Below are positions 42,516-50,948 of a DNA stretch of 64,000 bases, one piece after another; the first letter of the stretch is position 1; each line of letters opens with the position of its first letter. Under the pieces are notes generated by a model that saw nothing but the letters and a program-made list of their open reading frames with translations, ran no database searches and was not told the DNA's origin. Where the stretch lies: assembly GCF_014145675.1 (NCBI RefSeq), contig NZ_JACGZW010000015.1:62001-126000 (forward strand), in the 5' to 3' direction. Source of the stretch: Amycolatopsis dendrobii (GTDB lineage: Bacteria > Actinomycetota > Actinomycetes > Mycobacteriales > Pseudonocardiaceae). The position numbers were made by a program, and so were the translations under genes.

Positions 42516-43075
42516 GGCTGGCCGCCTCCCAAGGCGTTGGCGCGGTTTCGTTGCTCCGAAGAGGGGTTCAGCACTGAACCGGTTAACGAAGTGGTCCGAA
42601 ACCGCGATGGTCAGTCGAGAAGGGAAACCATCCGGTGCCTCCGCTGTCGCGAGGCGCGGCACTGCGTCGCGATGCGTGGCTGACCGCGGCCGGTCGACGA
42701 CCGGGCCGGGTGCCGGATGGTTTGTCACCGCACGGCGATGGGCGGCGGAAAAAGTTCTGCACGTCGCTGTACAGGCGCACGCGCCGGGGTCGGTCAGCCT
42801 GTGTGGTGGGGGCCAGCCGGGGCGCGTGGTGGTGACTCCCGGGTTCGCCGGGTCTTATGACGATAGTGTGAATTCGCTGTGATCGACATACGTCATCGCG
42901 CTCTCGTGGGATAAGCCACGCATACGTTGACGCCCTCCGGGGTACTCCCATATGTCGGGCCGTCTCTCCCGCCACGCGGTCAGCGAAGTCGCTGACCTGC
43001 GCAAACCTGTCTGCCTGCCCGGTGTCAACCCCGCGCTCGCTGCTGGTTGACTGGGGGGCGTGAGGGGGAACGCCG
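42516..43075. other. 560-bp gltB leader / gltB-yigZ divergent region
   Basis: A gap between two divergent genes. Seen in it are a perfect 11-bp inverted repeat, AAACCATCCGG at 42625-42635 and CCGGATGGTTT at 42713-42723, separated by 77 nt in what would be the gltB 5' leader, and an AT-richer stretch around 42850-42960 that probably holds the promoters. TTGACG near 42929 followed about 17 nt later by CATATG could be a plus-strand promoter. Short open frames here have no recognisable product. Confidence 0.5.
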
Positions 43076-43702
43076 ATGACTGATCGTTATCTGTCCGTGG
43101 CAGTGGCCGGGCTGCACGAGATCGAAATACGGCGTTCACGGTTCCTGTGCGCGCTGGCTCCGGTGGGCGACGAAGCGGCCGCGCGGGAGATCATTTCGGC
43201 CCGCCGGCGGGCCGAACCCGCGGCGCGGCATCACTGTCACGCGTTCGTTCTCGGCCCGGACGGCCGCACCCAGCGTTCGAGCGACGACGGCGAGCCCGCC
43301 GGGACGGCCGGGGTGCCGATGCTGGAGGTGTTGCGTCGCCGCGAAGTCACCGACACGGTCGCGGTGGTGTCGCGGCATTTCGGCGGCGTGCTGCTCGGCG
43401 CGGGCGGGTTGATCCGCGCGTACGGGCAAGCGGTGTCGGACGCGCTCGACGCGGTAGGCCTGGTGGAGTACCGGCGATTGCGGCTGTTCGACGTAACGAT
43501 GGACTACACCCGGGCGGGCCGCTTCGAGAACGATCTCCGCGCCTCGCCGTACGTGCTGCACGAGACGCGGTTCGAGGCGGCGGCGCACTTCGAGGTGGGG
43601 CTCTCGCCCGGCGAGGAAGAACGATTCAGCGGCTGGCTGGCCGACCTCACCGGCGGCGAGGCGGTCGCGGTCGAACTGGGGGAGGAGTGGGTGCGCGGGT
43701 AG
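43076..43702 (+). CDS. YigZ/IMPACT family protein (UPF0029)
   Basis: A 208-residue YigZ-type protein. The N-terminal domain has the family pattern RSRFLCALAPV, RHHCHAFVLGPD, QRSSDDGEPAGTAGVPMLEVL and the signature VVSRHFGGVLLGAGGLIRAYGQAV. The C-terminal ferredoxin-like domain is DUF1949-type. The biochemical role is unresolved; homologues relate to eukaryotic IMPACT and bind nucleic acid or influence translation. The ATG is preceded by a GAGGGGGAACGCCG stretch that offers a ribosome site. Confidence 0.92.
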   Translation: MTDRYLSVAVAGLHEIEIRRSRFLCALAPVGDEAAAREIISARRRAEPAARHHCHAFVLGPDGRTQRSSDDGEPAGTAGVPMLEVLRRREVTDTVAVVSRHFGGVLLGAGGLIRAYGQAVSDALDAVGLVEYRRLRLFDVTMDYTRAGRFENDLRASPYVLHETRFEAAAHFEVGLSPGEEERFSGWLADLTGGEAVAVELGEEWVRG

Positions 43703-43729
43703 CCCGCGCTCTGGCTCAAGCCCGGAAGA

Positions 43730-43984
43730 TCAAGCCGCGACCGGCTTTCCGTCCAGCGCGCGCACCCCGGCCTCGGTGAGCACCGCGCGCACCCGCGCGC
43801 CGCACGCTCCGGCCTCGGCGGGCTCGATCAGACCCTTGCGGACGAGGTCGCGGACGGTGCCTTGGTCGCAACAGCTCAGCCCGTCGACGAACAGGTCCGG
43901 TTCACAGCTGCAGCTGATCTCCGCGTGCCCCTCGGCGACGGCACGCAGGGTTGCCCGCTCCCGATGGTTCAACTCGGCAGTCAC
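43730..43984 (-). CDS. Small Cys-containing winged-helix-like protein, 84 aa
   Basis: Unrecognised. It starts with GTG, preceded by GGAGGA at 7 nt, a good ribosome site that supports a real gene. The sequence reads as a compact helical domain (LNHRERATLRAVAEGHAEI, QGTVRDLVRKGLIEP, RVRAVLTEAGVRAL), reminiscent of a winged-helix "restriction of reading" type module. An inserted CSCEPDLFVDGLSCC cluster could bind metal. No enzymatic motif is visible. Confidence 0.65.
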   Translation of the reverse strand: MTAELNHRERATLRAVAEGHAEISCSCEPDLFVDGLSCCDQGTVRDLVRKGLIEPAEAGACGARVRAVLTEAGVRALDGKPVAA

Positions 43985-44116
43985 GGCGGTTCCTCCTTCT
44001 GTCCCGGCCCCTGGTGTACCCCGGGAACGGTTCCAGTGTCCGTCGCGATTGCCGGGTTGTCGCGTATTTCACTCCTTTTTACGGGGGTATGTCGCGGGGT
44101 AGTCTCGGGGTACCCC

Positions 44117-45043
44117 TCATACGCCCCACCATGCGTCCGCCAGGGATACGAAAGTAGGTTTTTCCGGGGCCGGGAGCACGTCCAGGTACCAGCGGAAGTT
44201 GCTGTACACGTGCAGAAGCGTGTACGCGAGGCACCGGCGGGAGAAGTCCGGGCCGAGGTCGTCGGGACGGTAACCGTAAGCGAGCAGAAGACTCCGCAGA
44301 AATGCCGGGTCGCCGCTCGAAACGAACAAGCCGACCGCCGCGAACTCGTATTCCGCCGCGCCGCGCATCGCCGGTTCGAAATCGAACAGGCCGGACAGCC
44401 GCCAGCCGTCCCCTTCCCGGGTGACCATCAGATGATCGCGCATGACTTCGGTGTGCAGCGGCACGGTTTCCGGCGTCCCCAGCTCGACCGAGTCGACGAA
44501 CTCCGGAAGCTGGGCGAGCCAGTGTTCGTCCAATGTGGTCTTGCGATGGTGGTCGACCAGCTTTTCCCGTTGGGCGGCAAGGAACGCGGTCCAGTCCTGC
44601 GGCGCGAGCACGGACAACGCCGGGTCGCGCACGGCATGCAAGGCGGACAGCGCCTCGCCGATCTGCGGGGCGAGCGCGAGTCTGCCCGCTGCGGACAGGT
44701 CGGGCCAGACCTGGCTGAGCGAGTGTCCGCGCAGCCGTTCCATCACGACGTAACCCCAGCCGTCGCGGGTCCCGGCGTGCACGACGCCCGGGGTCGGGAT
44801 CGGGAGCTTGCCGTGCAGGACTTCCAGCATGGTGCGCTCGGTAGTCAGCTCGTCGAGGTACACCGGCGGATAGAGCTTCAGGACGAGCTGCTCGCCCACG
44901 GCGTACACAGGCAGCGAACCGTCGGCGAACGGCACGGGTTCGCCGTGCTCGCCGAGCGTCCGGAGAAGGTCTCGTACCGCGGGCAGCAGGTCTTCGCGGG
45001 CCAGCTGGTCGAACTCGGCCGCAGTGGCGGCGGGCGGGAACAT
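44117..45043 (-). CDS. Aminoglycoside phosphotransferase-fold protein (variant active site)
   Basis: A 308-residue APH/choline-kinase fold protein. An N-lobe (LVLKLYPP with a lysine; TERTMLEVLHGKLPIPTPGVV) is followed by VMERLRGHSLSQVW. The catalytic loop reads HTEVMRDH instead of the usual HGDxxxxN, so the base aspartate is Glu and the asparagine is His. The metal-binding GLFDFEPA is kept. It could be a kinase with altered chemistry or a pseudokinase. It lies 41 bp after tetR on the same strand. Antibiotic resistance is possible but unproven. Confidence 0.8.
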   Translation of the reverse strand: MFPPAATAAEFDQLAREDLLPAVRDLLRTLGEHGEPVPFADGSLPVYAVGEQLVLKLYPPVYLDELTTERTMLEVLHGKLPIPTPGVVHAGTRDGWGYVVMERLRGHSLSQVWPDLSAAGRLALAPQIGEALSALHAVRDPALSVLAPQDWTAFLAAQREKLVDHHRKTTLDEHWLAQLPEFVDSVELGTPETVPLHTEVMRDHLMVTREGDGWRLSGLFDFEPAMRGAAEYEFAAVGLFVSSGDPAFLRSLLLAYGYRPDDLGPDFSRRCLAYTLLHVYSNFRWYLDVLPAPEKPTFVSLADAWWGV

Positions 45044-45084
45044 GCGGCGACGGTATCCGCGGGTCCCGGCGCGGGCGTAGCGAA

Positions 45085-45651
45085 TTACTTGCTGCGTTCG
45101 AGCAGGGTGCGCACGGCCGGGCCGATGAGCCGCTCGATCTCGTCGGCGGGCGCGGTGGCGAGCGGGTCCTTGCGGGTGATCGAGCGGACCAGCCCGATGC
45201 CGAGCAGCCAGGCCATCGCGAGGTCGGCGCGGAGTTCGGCGTCCGGCGCGTCGGTGAGCCCGGAGAGCGCGCGCGTGTACTCGGCGTCGAGTCGCGCGCG
45301 CAGCGCCTCGTCGGCGCGATCGGTGCCGGATGACCGCAGGTAGGTCTCGATCGAGCGGGACGCCGAGTCGTCGCGTTCGAGGAGGCTCCGCAGCGCCGCG
45401 GAGAACAGCCGCTCGGGCGGGGTCGTCTCGACCTGGGCCAGGCCGCCGCGCGCCATCACGTGCTCGAACAACGCGTCCTTGCTGCCGAAGTACCGGAACA
45501 GCAGCGCCTGGTTGACGCCCGCGCGGTTCGCGATGTCGCGCACTGTCGTGCGATCGAAGCCGCGGTCGGCGAACAGTTCGGCCGCGGCGTCCAGCAGCGC
45601 GGTCTTGGTCGCCGTCGCGTCGCGTTTGCGCGAAGGCTGGTCCGCGGCCAT
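45085..45651 (-). CDS. TetR-family transcriptional regulator
   Basis: A 188-residue TetR regulator. The N-terminal HTH (about 15-60) is ALLDAAAELFADRGFDRTTVRDIANRAGVNQALLFRYFGSKDALF, a textbook TetR pattern. The C-terminal helical ligand domain is of the type that ends IGPAVRTLLERSK. It starts with ATG. It sits between a P450 gene (69 bp upstream) and the APH-fold gene (41 bp downstream), all on one strand, so they may be co-transcribed. I see no clear palindrome next to it. Confidence 0.92.
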   Translation of the reverse strand: MAADQPSRKRDATATKTALLDAAAELFADRGFDRTTVRDIANRAGVNQALLFRYFGSKDALFEHVMARGGLAQVETTPPERLFSAALRSLLERDDSASRSIETYLRSSGTDRADEALRARLDAEYTRALSGLTDAPDAELRADLAMAWLLGIGLVRSITRKDPLATAPADEIERLIGPAVRTLLERSK

Positions 45652-45720
45652 CGGTCCCCCTGGTGTGCGCTGGTGTGCGCGACGAGGTTAACCCGACAGC
45701 TCGCGGATCGGCCGGGCGAA

Positions 45721-46977
45721 CTACGCGGACCAGGCGACCGGCAGCTCCTCGGGGCCGTAGACGAGCGTGTTGTGCTTGTACGCCAAAGATTCCTTCGGCA
45801 CCGCGAGTCGCAGACCGGGCACGCGGCGGAACAACGCGGTCAGCGCCTCCTGCATTTCGACCCGCGCCAGCTGCTGGCCGACGCACTGGTGCGCGCCGAA
45901 CCCGAAGGCGACGTGCGTGCGCGGCGATTCGCGGGCGAAGTCCAGCTGGTCGGCGTGCGGATAACGGTCCTCGTCACGGTTGGCGGAGTTCAGCGCGGCG
46001 ATCAGCCAGTCACCCGCGGCGATCGTCTGGCCGCCGACCTCGACCTCCTCAGTGGCGTACCGCAGCACACCGAACTGCACGACCGACAGATACCGCAGCA
46101 ATTCCTCGACCGCGCGCGGCGGATCGGCGAGGGCTTGCGCGCGCTGCTCCGGGTGTTCCAGCAGCACAAGCGTGCTGAGCGCGATCATGTTGGCGGTGGT
46201 TTCGTGTCCCGCGACGAGGAGGCTGAGGCCGAGCATGATCAGCTCGTCCAGGTCGAGCGATTCCCCGGCGGCCTCGGCGCGGACGATCAGCTTGCTGAAC
46301 AGGTCGTCCCGCGGGTCCTGTTGCTTGCCGGCGAACAGCTTGCCCAGGTAGCCGGCCAGTTCGTGGAACGCCTGGTCCGTGGTGCCCGCTTCCTGGTCGG
46401 TGCTGACCAGCAGGCTGCTCTGGCGCTGGAACAGCTCGCGGTCGGCGTACGGGACGCCGAGCAGTTCGCAGATCGCCAGCGAGGGGATCGGCAGCGCGAA
46501 GTCCTGGACCAGGTCAGCGCGGCCGGGTTTGGCGAGCATGGCGTCGAGGTGCCGTTCGACCTGCTCGCGGACGTACTCGCGCAGCCGTTCCACCCGCCGC
46601 ACGGTGAACTCGGCGACGACCATCTTGCGCAGCCGGGCGTGCTCCGCGCCGTCGAGCTGGATGATCGAACCGGGGTCGGCCTCCTCGTACGGGTCCAGAT
46701 CGGCTTTGACGTGCGCTGACGAGGCCCCGCGCGAACTCAGCGCCGGGTCGGCGAGCACGGCGCGGACGTCGTCGTAGCGGGTGACCAGCCAGGTCTCGAA
46801 CCCGGCCGGGCAGCGGATCCGCGACACCGGCGAAGTCTCCCGCAGCGCGGCGTACCCGGCGGGCGGATCGAACGGGCAGCCGGGCGGGCGAGTGGTCGGG
46901 AGGGCCGGTGGGCGGGTGGTCGGGAAGGCCGGTGGGCGGGTGGTCGGGAGGGCCGGGGTCTCGGGCGAGGTGGGCAT
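45721..46977 (-). CDS. Cytochrome P450 (bacterial class I, CYP105/107-like)
   Basis: A 418-residue soluble P450. I-helix AGHETT, K-helix ELLR (E-x-x-R), and heme loop FGFGAHQCVGQQLAR with the thiolate cysteine at about residue 365. The N-terminus carries three copies of an 8-residue Pro-rich repeat (roughly AxPTTRPP) before the P450 core begins at CPFDPPAGY. No ferredoxin gene is adjacent. The ATG has AAAGG at 10 nt. It probably hydroxylates a small molecule; the substrate is unknown. Confidence 0.92.
   Translation of the reverse strand: MPTSPETPALPTTRPPAFPTTRPPALPTTRPPGCPFDPPAGYAALRETSPVSRIRCPAGFETWLVTRYDDVRAVLADPALSSRGASSAHVKADLDPYEEADPGSIIQLDGAEHARLRKMVVAEFTVRRVERLREYVREQVERHLDAMLAKPGRADLVQDFALPIPSLAICELLGVPYADRELFQRQSSLLVSTDQEAGTTDQAFHELAGYLGKLFAGKQQDPRDDLFSKLIVRAEAAGESLDLDELIMLGLSLLVAGHETTANMIALSTLVLLEHPEQRAQALADPPRAVEELLRYLSVVQFGVLRYATEEVEVGGQTIAAGDWLIAALNSANRDEDRYPHADQLDFARESPRTHVAFGFGAHQCVGQQLARVEMQEALTALFRRVPGLRLAVPKESLAYKHNTLVYGPEELPVAWSA
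46886..46957. repeat. Three 24-bp repeats in the P450 N-terminus
   Basis: Three contiguous 24-bp units (46886, 46910, 46934; consensus begins GGGCGGGTGGTCGGG) differ by a few bases and encode three copies of an 8-residue Pro/Thr/Arg unit. The reading frame is kept. The repeat lies outside the conserved P450 fold and looks like slippage expansion of a disordered leader. Confidence 0.85.
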
Positions 46978-47105
46978 GCGGATGGCGCCTTTCCTCCGAC
47001 GGGTGCGGGCATCTTCCACTCTGGAGACGCCCGCACCGCGGCGGGGCGTTCGGCCGGGATAGGCGACGGAAGGACCACACCTCTGCCCGATTCACCCTGC
47101 CCTGG

Positions 47106-48524
47106 TTAGACCGGTTCGGTGATCGGCTCGTCGGCGAAACGGCGGGCTACCCGTTCCGCGCCCGCGCGCGCCCAGGCCGTGGTGGCGAGGACGGCGAGCG
47201 CGATGATCAACGTGGTCCCGCCCGCGACCGCCCACCACGCCGTGGCGTACCCGGCCAGCGGGGTGGTCGCCGCGGCGAGGATGGTGCCCGCGATCGCGAC
47301 GCCGAGCGTTTGCCCGACCTGCCGGGAGGTGGACGCGACCGCGGCGGCGACTCCGGCCTGGGAGCGGGGCATACCGCTGACCGCGGCATTGGTGATCGGC
47401 GGATTCAGCAGCCCGAACCCCAGCCCGAACACCCCGTACGCGATCGCGAGCACCCACAGCGGCGTGGCGGCGGACGCGGTGGTGAGCAGCACGGCGACGA
47501 CAGTCATCGAGATCCCCGCGGTCAGCAGCGGAATCCGCGCGCCGCGGTTGGCGACGAGACGGCCGGACAGCGGAGCGGCGATCGTGACGGCCACAGCGGC
47601 CGGGAGCAGCATCAGCCCGGATTGCAACGCCGACAGCCCGCGCACGTCCTGGAGATACAGCGGCGACAGGAACAGGAACGTGCCGAACGCGGCGAGCCCG
47701 CACACCGCGCTGATCGTGGCCGACGAGAACGGCGCGCTCCGGAAGAAGCGCAGTTCGACCAGCGGTTCCCGGCGGCGGAGTTCCCAGCGGATCAACGCGG
47801 TCAAGGCGAGCACGCCGAGTCCGGTCAGCCCGAGGATCGCCGGCGAACCCCAGCCGAGCCGCTGGCCTTCGATCGCCGCGGTCACCGCCGAACCGAGCAG
47901 CAGCACGACCAGCACCTGTCCCACCGGATCCGGGCGGCGCGGGTGCGGCGCCCGCGATTCCGGCACGTAGCGCACGGTCAGCGCGATCGCCGCGACGACC
48001 ACCGGCACGTTGACCCAGAAGATCGCCCGCCACCCGATGCTTTCGGTCAGCACGCCGCCGAGCACCGGGCCGACGCCCAGCGAGATCCCGACGATCGACC
48101 CCCACACCCCGATCGCCCGCGCGCGCTCGCCGGGGTCGGTGAAGACGTTCGTGATGATCGACATCGCGACCGGGTTCAGCATCGCGCCGCCGAGCGCCTG
48201 CACGATGCGCGCGGCGACCAGCCAGCCGATCGACGGGGCGACGCTGCACAGCAGCGAGCCGAGTCCGAAAAGGACCAACCCGGCCAGGAAGGTCCGCTTG
48301 CGCCCCAACCGGTCTCCGGTGGCGCCGGCGAGCATGAGGAAGCAGGCGATCACGAGCGTGTAGGAGTCGATTGTCCATTGCAGACCGTTGATGGACGCGT
48401 CGAGGTCGGTGCGGATGACCGGGAGCGCGACGTTGACGATGGTGTTGTCCATCGCGACCACGAGGATGCTGGAGCAGAGGATCGCGAGAACGCCGAAACG
48501 GCCGCGCGCGGTGTCGACTCCCAT
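47106..48524 (-). CDS. DHA2-family MFS efflux transporter (EmrB/QacA type)
   Basis: A 472-residue transporter with 14 hydrophobic segments. The motif-A loop is GATGDRLGRKRTFLAG. VAMDNTIVNVALPVI in TM1 and GIWGSIVG-like VWGSIVGISLGVGPVLGG (motif C, antiporter) mark it as a DHA2 drug:H+ antiporter. The ATG follows directly on the monooxygenase stop codon, so enzyme and pump form one operon behind the MarR-type operator. Export of the oxidised product or of a toxic aromatic is likely. Confidence 0.92.
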   Translation of the reverse strand: MGVDTARGRFGVLAILCSSILVVAMDNTIVNVALPVIRTDLDASINGLQWTIDSYTLVIACFLMLAGATGDRLGRKRTFLAGLVLFGLGSLLCSVAPSIGWLVAARIVQALGGAMLNPVAMSIITNVFTDPGERARAIGVWGSIVGISLGVGPVLGGVLTESIGWRAIFWVNVPVVVAAIALTVRYVPESRAPHPRRPDPVGQVLVVLLLGSAVTAAIEGQRLGWGSPAILGLTGLGVLALTALIRWELRRREPLVELRFFRSAPFSSATISAVCGLAAFGTFLFLSPLYLQDVRGLSALQSGLMLLPAAVAVTIAAPLSGRLVANRGARIPLLTAGISMTVVAVLLTTASAATPLWVLAIAYGVFGLGFGLLNPPITNAAVSGMPRSQAGVAAAVASTSRQVGQTLGVAIAGTILAAATTPLAGYATAWWAVAGGTTLIIALAVLATTAWARAGAERVARRFADEPITEPV

Positions 48525-49949
48525 TCAGCGCGCCTTGATTTCTTCGCCCGGGGTCCACACTTCGGCGGCGTATCCGTCCGGGCGGACGAGGACGGCGGCC
48601 AAATCGTGCCAGTCGCGGGTTGAGCGCACGACATTCTCCCCTTCCGCAACCGTGGTGCCGAAGACTACGAGCGTGCACCTGTCCGGGCGAAGCGCACGAT
48701 GGAGGGTGCGGCCGTCGGCGAGCGGCAGGTTGGGTACTCGACGGCCGGCGAGACTGCCGTCTTCGGCGTAGGAAACGTCGAGCCCGGACAGCCAGCCGCG
48801 CAGTTCGTCCGCGGTGTCGCCGTTGCGGCCGATGAGGTCGGACATCAAGTCCCGCAACGCTTTTCCGCCCGGAGTGAAGGTGACCATGAGCGCGGCCTGG
48901 GCGAGGGTGTTCGCCGCGAGCCGGGCCGCGATGGGGCGGCGTTCGGCGTCGTAGGACTGCGGGCCGTCGATGATCCGCCGAGGCGCGCGTCCCCGCACCT
49001 CCGCGGCGAGTTTCCACGCGAGGTTCGCCGCGTCCTGCACGCCGACGTTGAGCCCTTGCCCGCCTGCCGGAAGGTGGACGTGCGCGGCGTCGCCGGCGAG
49101 GAACACCCGGCCGACGCGGTACTGCTCGGCGTGGCGCGTCGCGTCGCCGGTGCGCGAAGCCCAGATGACCTCGGTGAGGCCGAAATCATCGTCGGCGAGC
49201 CGGTTGAGCGTCGCGCGCAGTTCAGCTTCGTCGGGAATCTGGGCCTGGCGGCGCGCGGCCTCCTCCGGGGTGAGGCCGGTGTCGCCGGGTTCGTGGCCGA
49301 AGATGCGGTAGATGCCGCCGGGCAGCGGAAGCGCGCTGTACGAGCCGCGTTCGCAATCCCAGTTGTGCGGCTGGGCAGGCGGGCGTTCCAGCTTCACGTC
49401 GGCGAGAAATCCCATGGTGGACGCGGGAGTTCCGGGGAAGCCGAGGCCGAGCGCGTGCCGGGTCGCGCTGTGCGCGCCGTCCGCGCCGATGACGTAACCG
49501 GCCCGCCGGGTGTCGCCGGTTTCCGAGACGATGGTGACGCCTTGCTCGTCCTGCGTCAGGCCGGCGAGTTTCCACCTGGGCTCGACCACGACGCCCTGCC
49601 CGGCGAGATACTCGGCGAGCAACCGCTCGGTTTCCGGCTGCGGCAGCAGGAGGACGAACGGGAACGAGGTGTCGAGCCCGCGGTAGTCCAGCCGGTTCGG
49701 CAGGGCCGCGAAATGCGTGGCGGGCACGGGATTTCCGGCGGCGACCATGCGCGCGGCCAGCGAACCCCGCTCGTCCGGGATCGAGTCGAAAAGCTCGAGG
49801 GTGCGCGGGTGGATCGTGGTCGCCCTCGATTGCCCCGCGCGGTCCGGGTTGGCCTCGAAGACCCGGACCGCGATGCCGGCTCGGTGCAGGAACGCGGCCG
49901 CGGCCATTCCCACCGGCCCGGCGCCGATTATCGCGACCTCTGTGTCCAT
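48525..49949 (-). CDS. FAD-dependent aromatic monooxygenase (PheA/TetX/RdmE class)
   Basis: A 474-residue flavoprotein hydroxylase. The N-terminal GxGxxG is IIGAGPVGMAAAAFLHRAG. The middle DG motif is GADGAHSATR. The FAD ribityl motif GDAAHVHLPAGGQGLNVGVQDA is followed by a C-terminal thioredoxin-like domain (DRCTLVVFGTT). It oxidises aromatic or polyketide substrates with NAD(P)H and O2; rifampicin-type and tetracycline-type monooxygenases belong to this class. The ATG follows a strong GGGGGA site. It is divergent from a MarR regulator. Confidence 0.92.
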   Translation of the reverse strand: MDTEVAIIGAGPVGMAAAAFLHRAGIAVRVFEANPDRAGQSRATTIHPRTLELFDSIPDERGSLAARMVAAGNPVPATHFAALPNRLDYRGLDTSFPFVLLLPQPETERLLAEYLAGQGVVVEPRWKLAGLTQDEQGVTIVSETGDTRRAGYVIGADGAHSATRHALGLGFPGTPASTMGFLADVKLERPPAQPHNWDCERGSYSALPLPGGIYRIFGHEPGDTGLTPEEAARRQAQIPDEAELRATLNRLADDDFGLTEVIWASRTGDATRHAEQYRVGRVFLAGDAAHVHLPAGGQGLNVGVQDAANLAWKLAAEVRGRAPRRIIDGPQSYDAERRPIAARLAANTLAQAALMVTFTPGGKALRDLMSDLIGRNGDTADELRGWLSGLDVSYAEDGSLAGRRVPNLPLADGRTLHRALRPDRCTLVVFGTTVAEGENVVRSTRDWHDLAAVLVRPDGYAAEVWTPGEEIKAR

Positions 49950-49985
49950 TTTTCCCCCTATGTCGGTGCTCGCCTCGCGAACTGT

Positions 49986-50024
49986 CTTGACGTCAAGGTA
50001 TTCTTCCACTGTCTTGATGTCGAG
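49986..50024. promoter_or_regulatory. Palindrome pair, probable MarR operator
   Basis: A perfect 12-bp palindrome, CTTGACGTCAAG, at 49986-49997, and a weaker copy, CTTGATGTCGAG, at 50013-50024, 27 bp apart. Both lie in the divergent promoter between the monooxygenase and the MarR gene. TTGACG inside the first site could double as a -35 box, so binding would block transcription. Assignment to the neighbouring MarR is by position. Confidence 0.65.
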
Positions 50025-50040
50025 AGAAAGGGCCGTGCCG

Positions 50041-50553
50041 GTGAACACCTCGCCTCGGGACGCGGTCGACGACCTGGTGGACGCCGTGCGGCGCGGGGGC
50101 GGTGACGAGAGCGTGCTGGGCGCGAAGTCGCTGTCCTACCGGCTGCGGCGGGTCGCGCACCAGCTGGAACTGGCCATGCGCCGCGAACTGTCCGCGCACG
50201 GGATCGAGCTGTGGGAACTGGAGATGCTCGCCGCGCTCAAGCGCGCGCCCGGGCACCGGCTGACTCCAGGACAGGTGATGGCCGCGGTCGAGCTGACCTC
50301 GGGTTCGGTCACGCACCGGATCACCCGGCTGGAGGCGCGCGGCTGGGTCCGCCGCGACAAGGACCCTGGCGACCGGCGTTCGGTGCTCGTGTCCCTCACC
50401 GAGGAAGGCAAACGCCAGGCGCTCGCGTCGTTCGAGCTCAAGACGGAGATCGAACGCGAAATCGCGAAGGCTCTCGACCCGGAAACCATCGACGTGGTGA
50501 ACGACGCGCTCCGGCGGGTCTCGCACCACCTCAAAGGAAAGGACGAGCAATGA
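50041..50553 (+). CDS. MarR-family transcriptional regulator
   Basis: A 170-residue winged-helix regulator. Core: SLSYRLRRVAHQLELAMRRELSAHGIELWELEMLAALKR, LTPGQVMAAVELTSGSVTHRITRLEARGWVRR and the wing DPGDRRSVLVSLTEEGK. The start is uncertain among ATG 50017 and GTG 50035/50041; AAAGGG lies 8 nt before the last. It is divergent from the monooxygenase/pump operon with operator-like palindromes between. Coupled (ATGA) to a small membrane protein gene. Confidence 0.88.
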   Translation: MNTSPRDAVDDLVDAVRRGGGDESVLGAKSLSYRLRRVAHQLELAMRRELSAHGIELWELEMLAALKRAPGHRLTPGQVMAAVELTSGSVTHRITRLEARGWVRRDKDPGDRRSVLVSLTEEGKRQALASFELKTEIEREIAKALDPETIDVVNDALRRVSHHLKGKDEQ

Positions 50554-50948
50554 AACGCGAAACCCTTGGCGCGGCGGCCATCGTCGCGGGCCTGGCCGCC
50601 GCCGCGCCCTCGGTGTGGCAGACGGTCACGCACATCACCGATCCGAGCTACCGTGCGCCGGAGGTCCGCCACGGCGAAGGTCACGTGCAGTACCACATGG
50701 CACGCGAAGCCCTGATCACCGCGGGCGCTTTCGGTGCGGTGGGCACCGGTTTGGCGGCCGGACGCGATCGCTCGCCCGCGCTGTGGCGGGCTATGGCTTG
50801 TGCCGCGGGCGGTTTCGTGGCGGCGATGTGGTCGGGTGGCCCGGCGACCGGGGTGTGGGCGCCGAATCGGAAGGCGCTGGCGATTCACGTGGCGTCGACG
50901 AGCGCGTTGTCGGCGGGAATCGCGTTGCTGCGGCCGCGGCGGCGTTAG
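50550..50948 (+). CDS. Small membrane protein, 132 aa
   Basis: Unrecognised. Three to four hydrophobic segments (AAAIVAGLAAAAPSVW, EALITAGAFGAVGTGLAAG, MACAAGGFVAAMW, ALAIHVASTSALSAGIALL) are joined by short loops. One loop holds TDPSYRAPEVRHGEGHVQYHMARE, which is His-rich. Translationally coupled to marR (ATGA), so it is probably co-regulated with the oxidation/efflux genes. Its stop overlaps the convergent gene by 4 bp. Confidence 0.75.
   Translation: MKRETLGAAAIVAGLAAAAPSVWQTVTHITDPSYRAPEVRHGEGHVQYHMAREALITAGAFGAVGTGLAAGRDRSPALWRAMACAAGGFVAAMWSGGPATGVWAPNRKALAIHVASTSALSAGIALLRPRRR

Noticed and set aside
42516..42728. N-terminal extension of gltB to 42728
   Set aside because: It would add 71 residues without similarity and place the conserved propeptide-Cys far from the N-terminus. 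The GTG at 42515 has a ribosome site and gives the normal 22-residue propeptide.
44103..44116. GGGGTACCCC palindrome at the 3' end of the APH-fold gene as an operator or terminator
   Set aside because: Too short, no T tract, and not in a promoter position for either neighbour.
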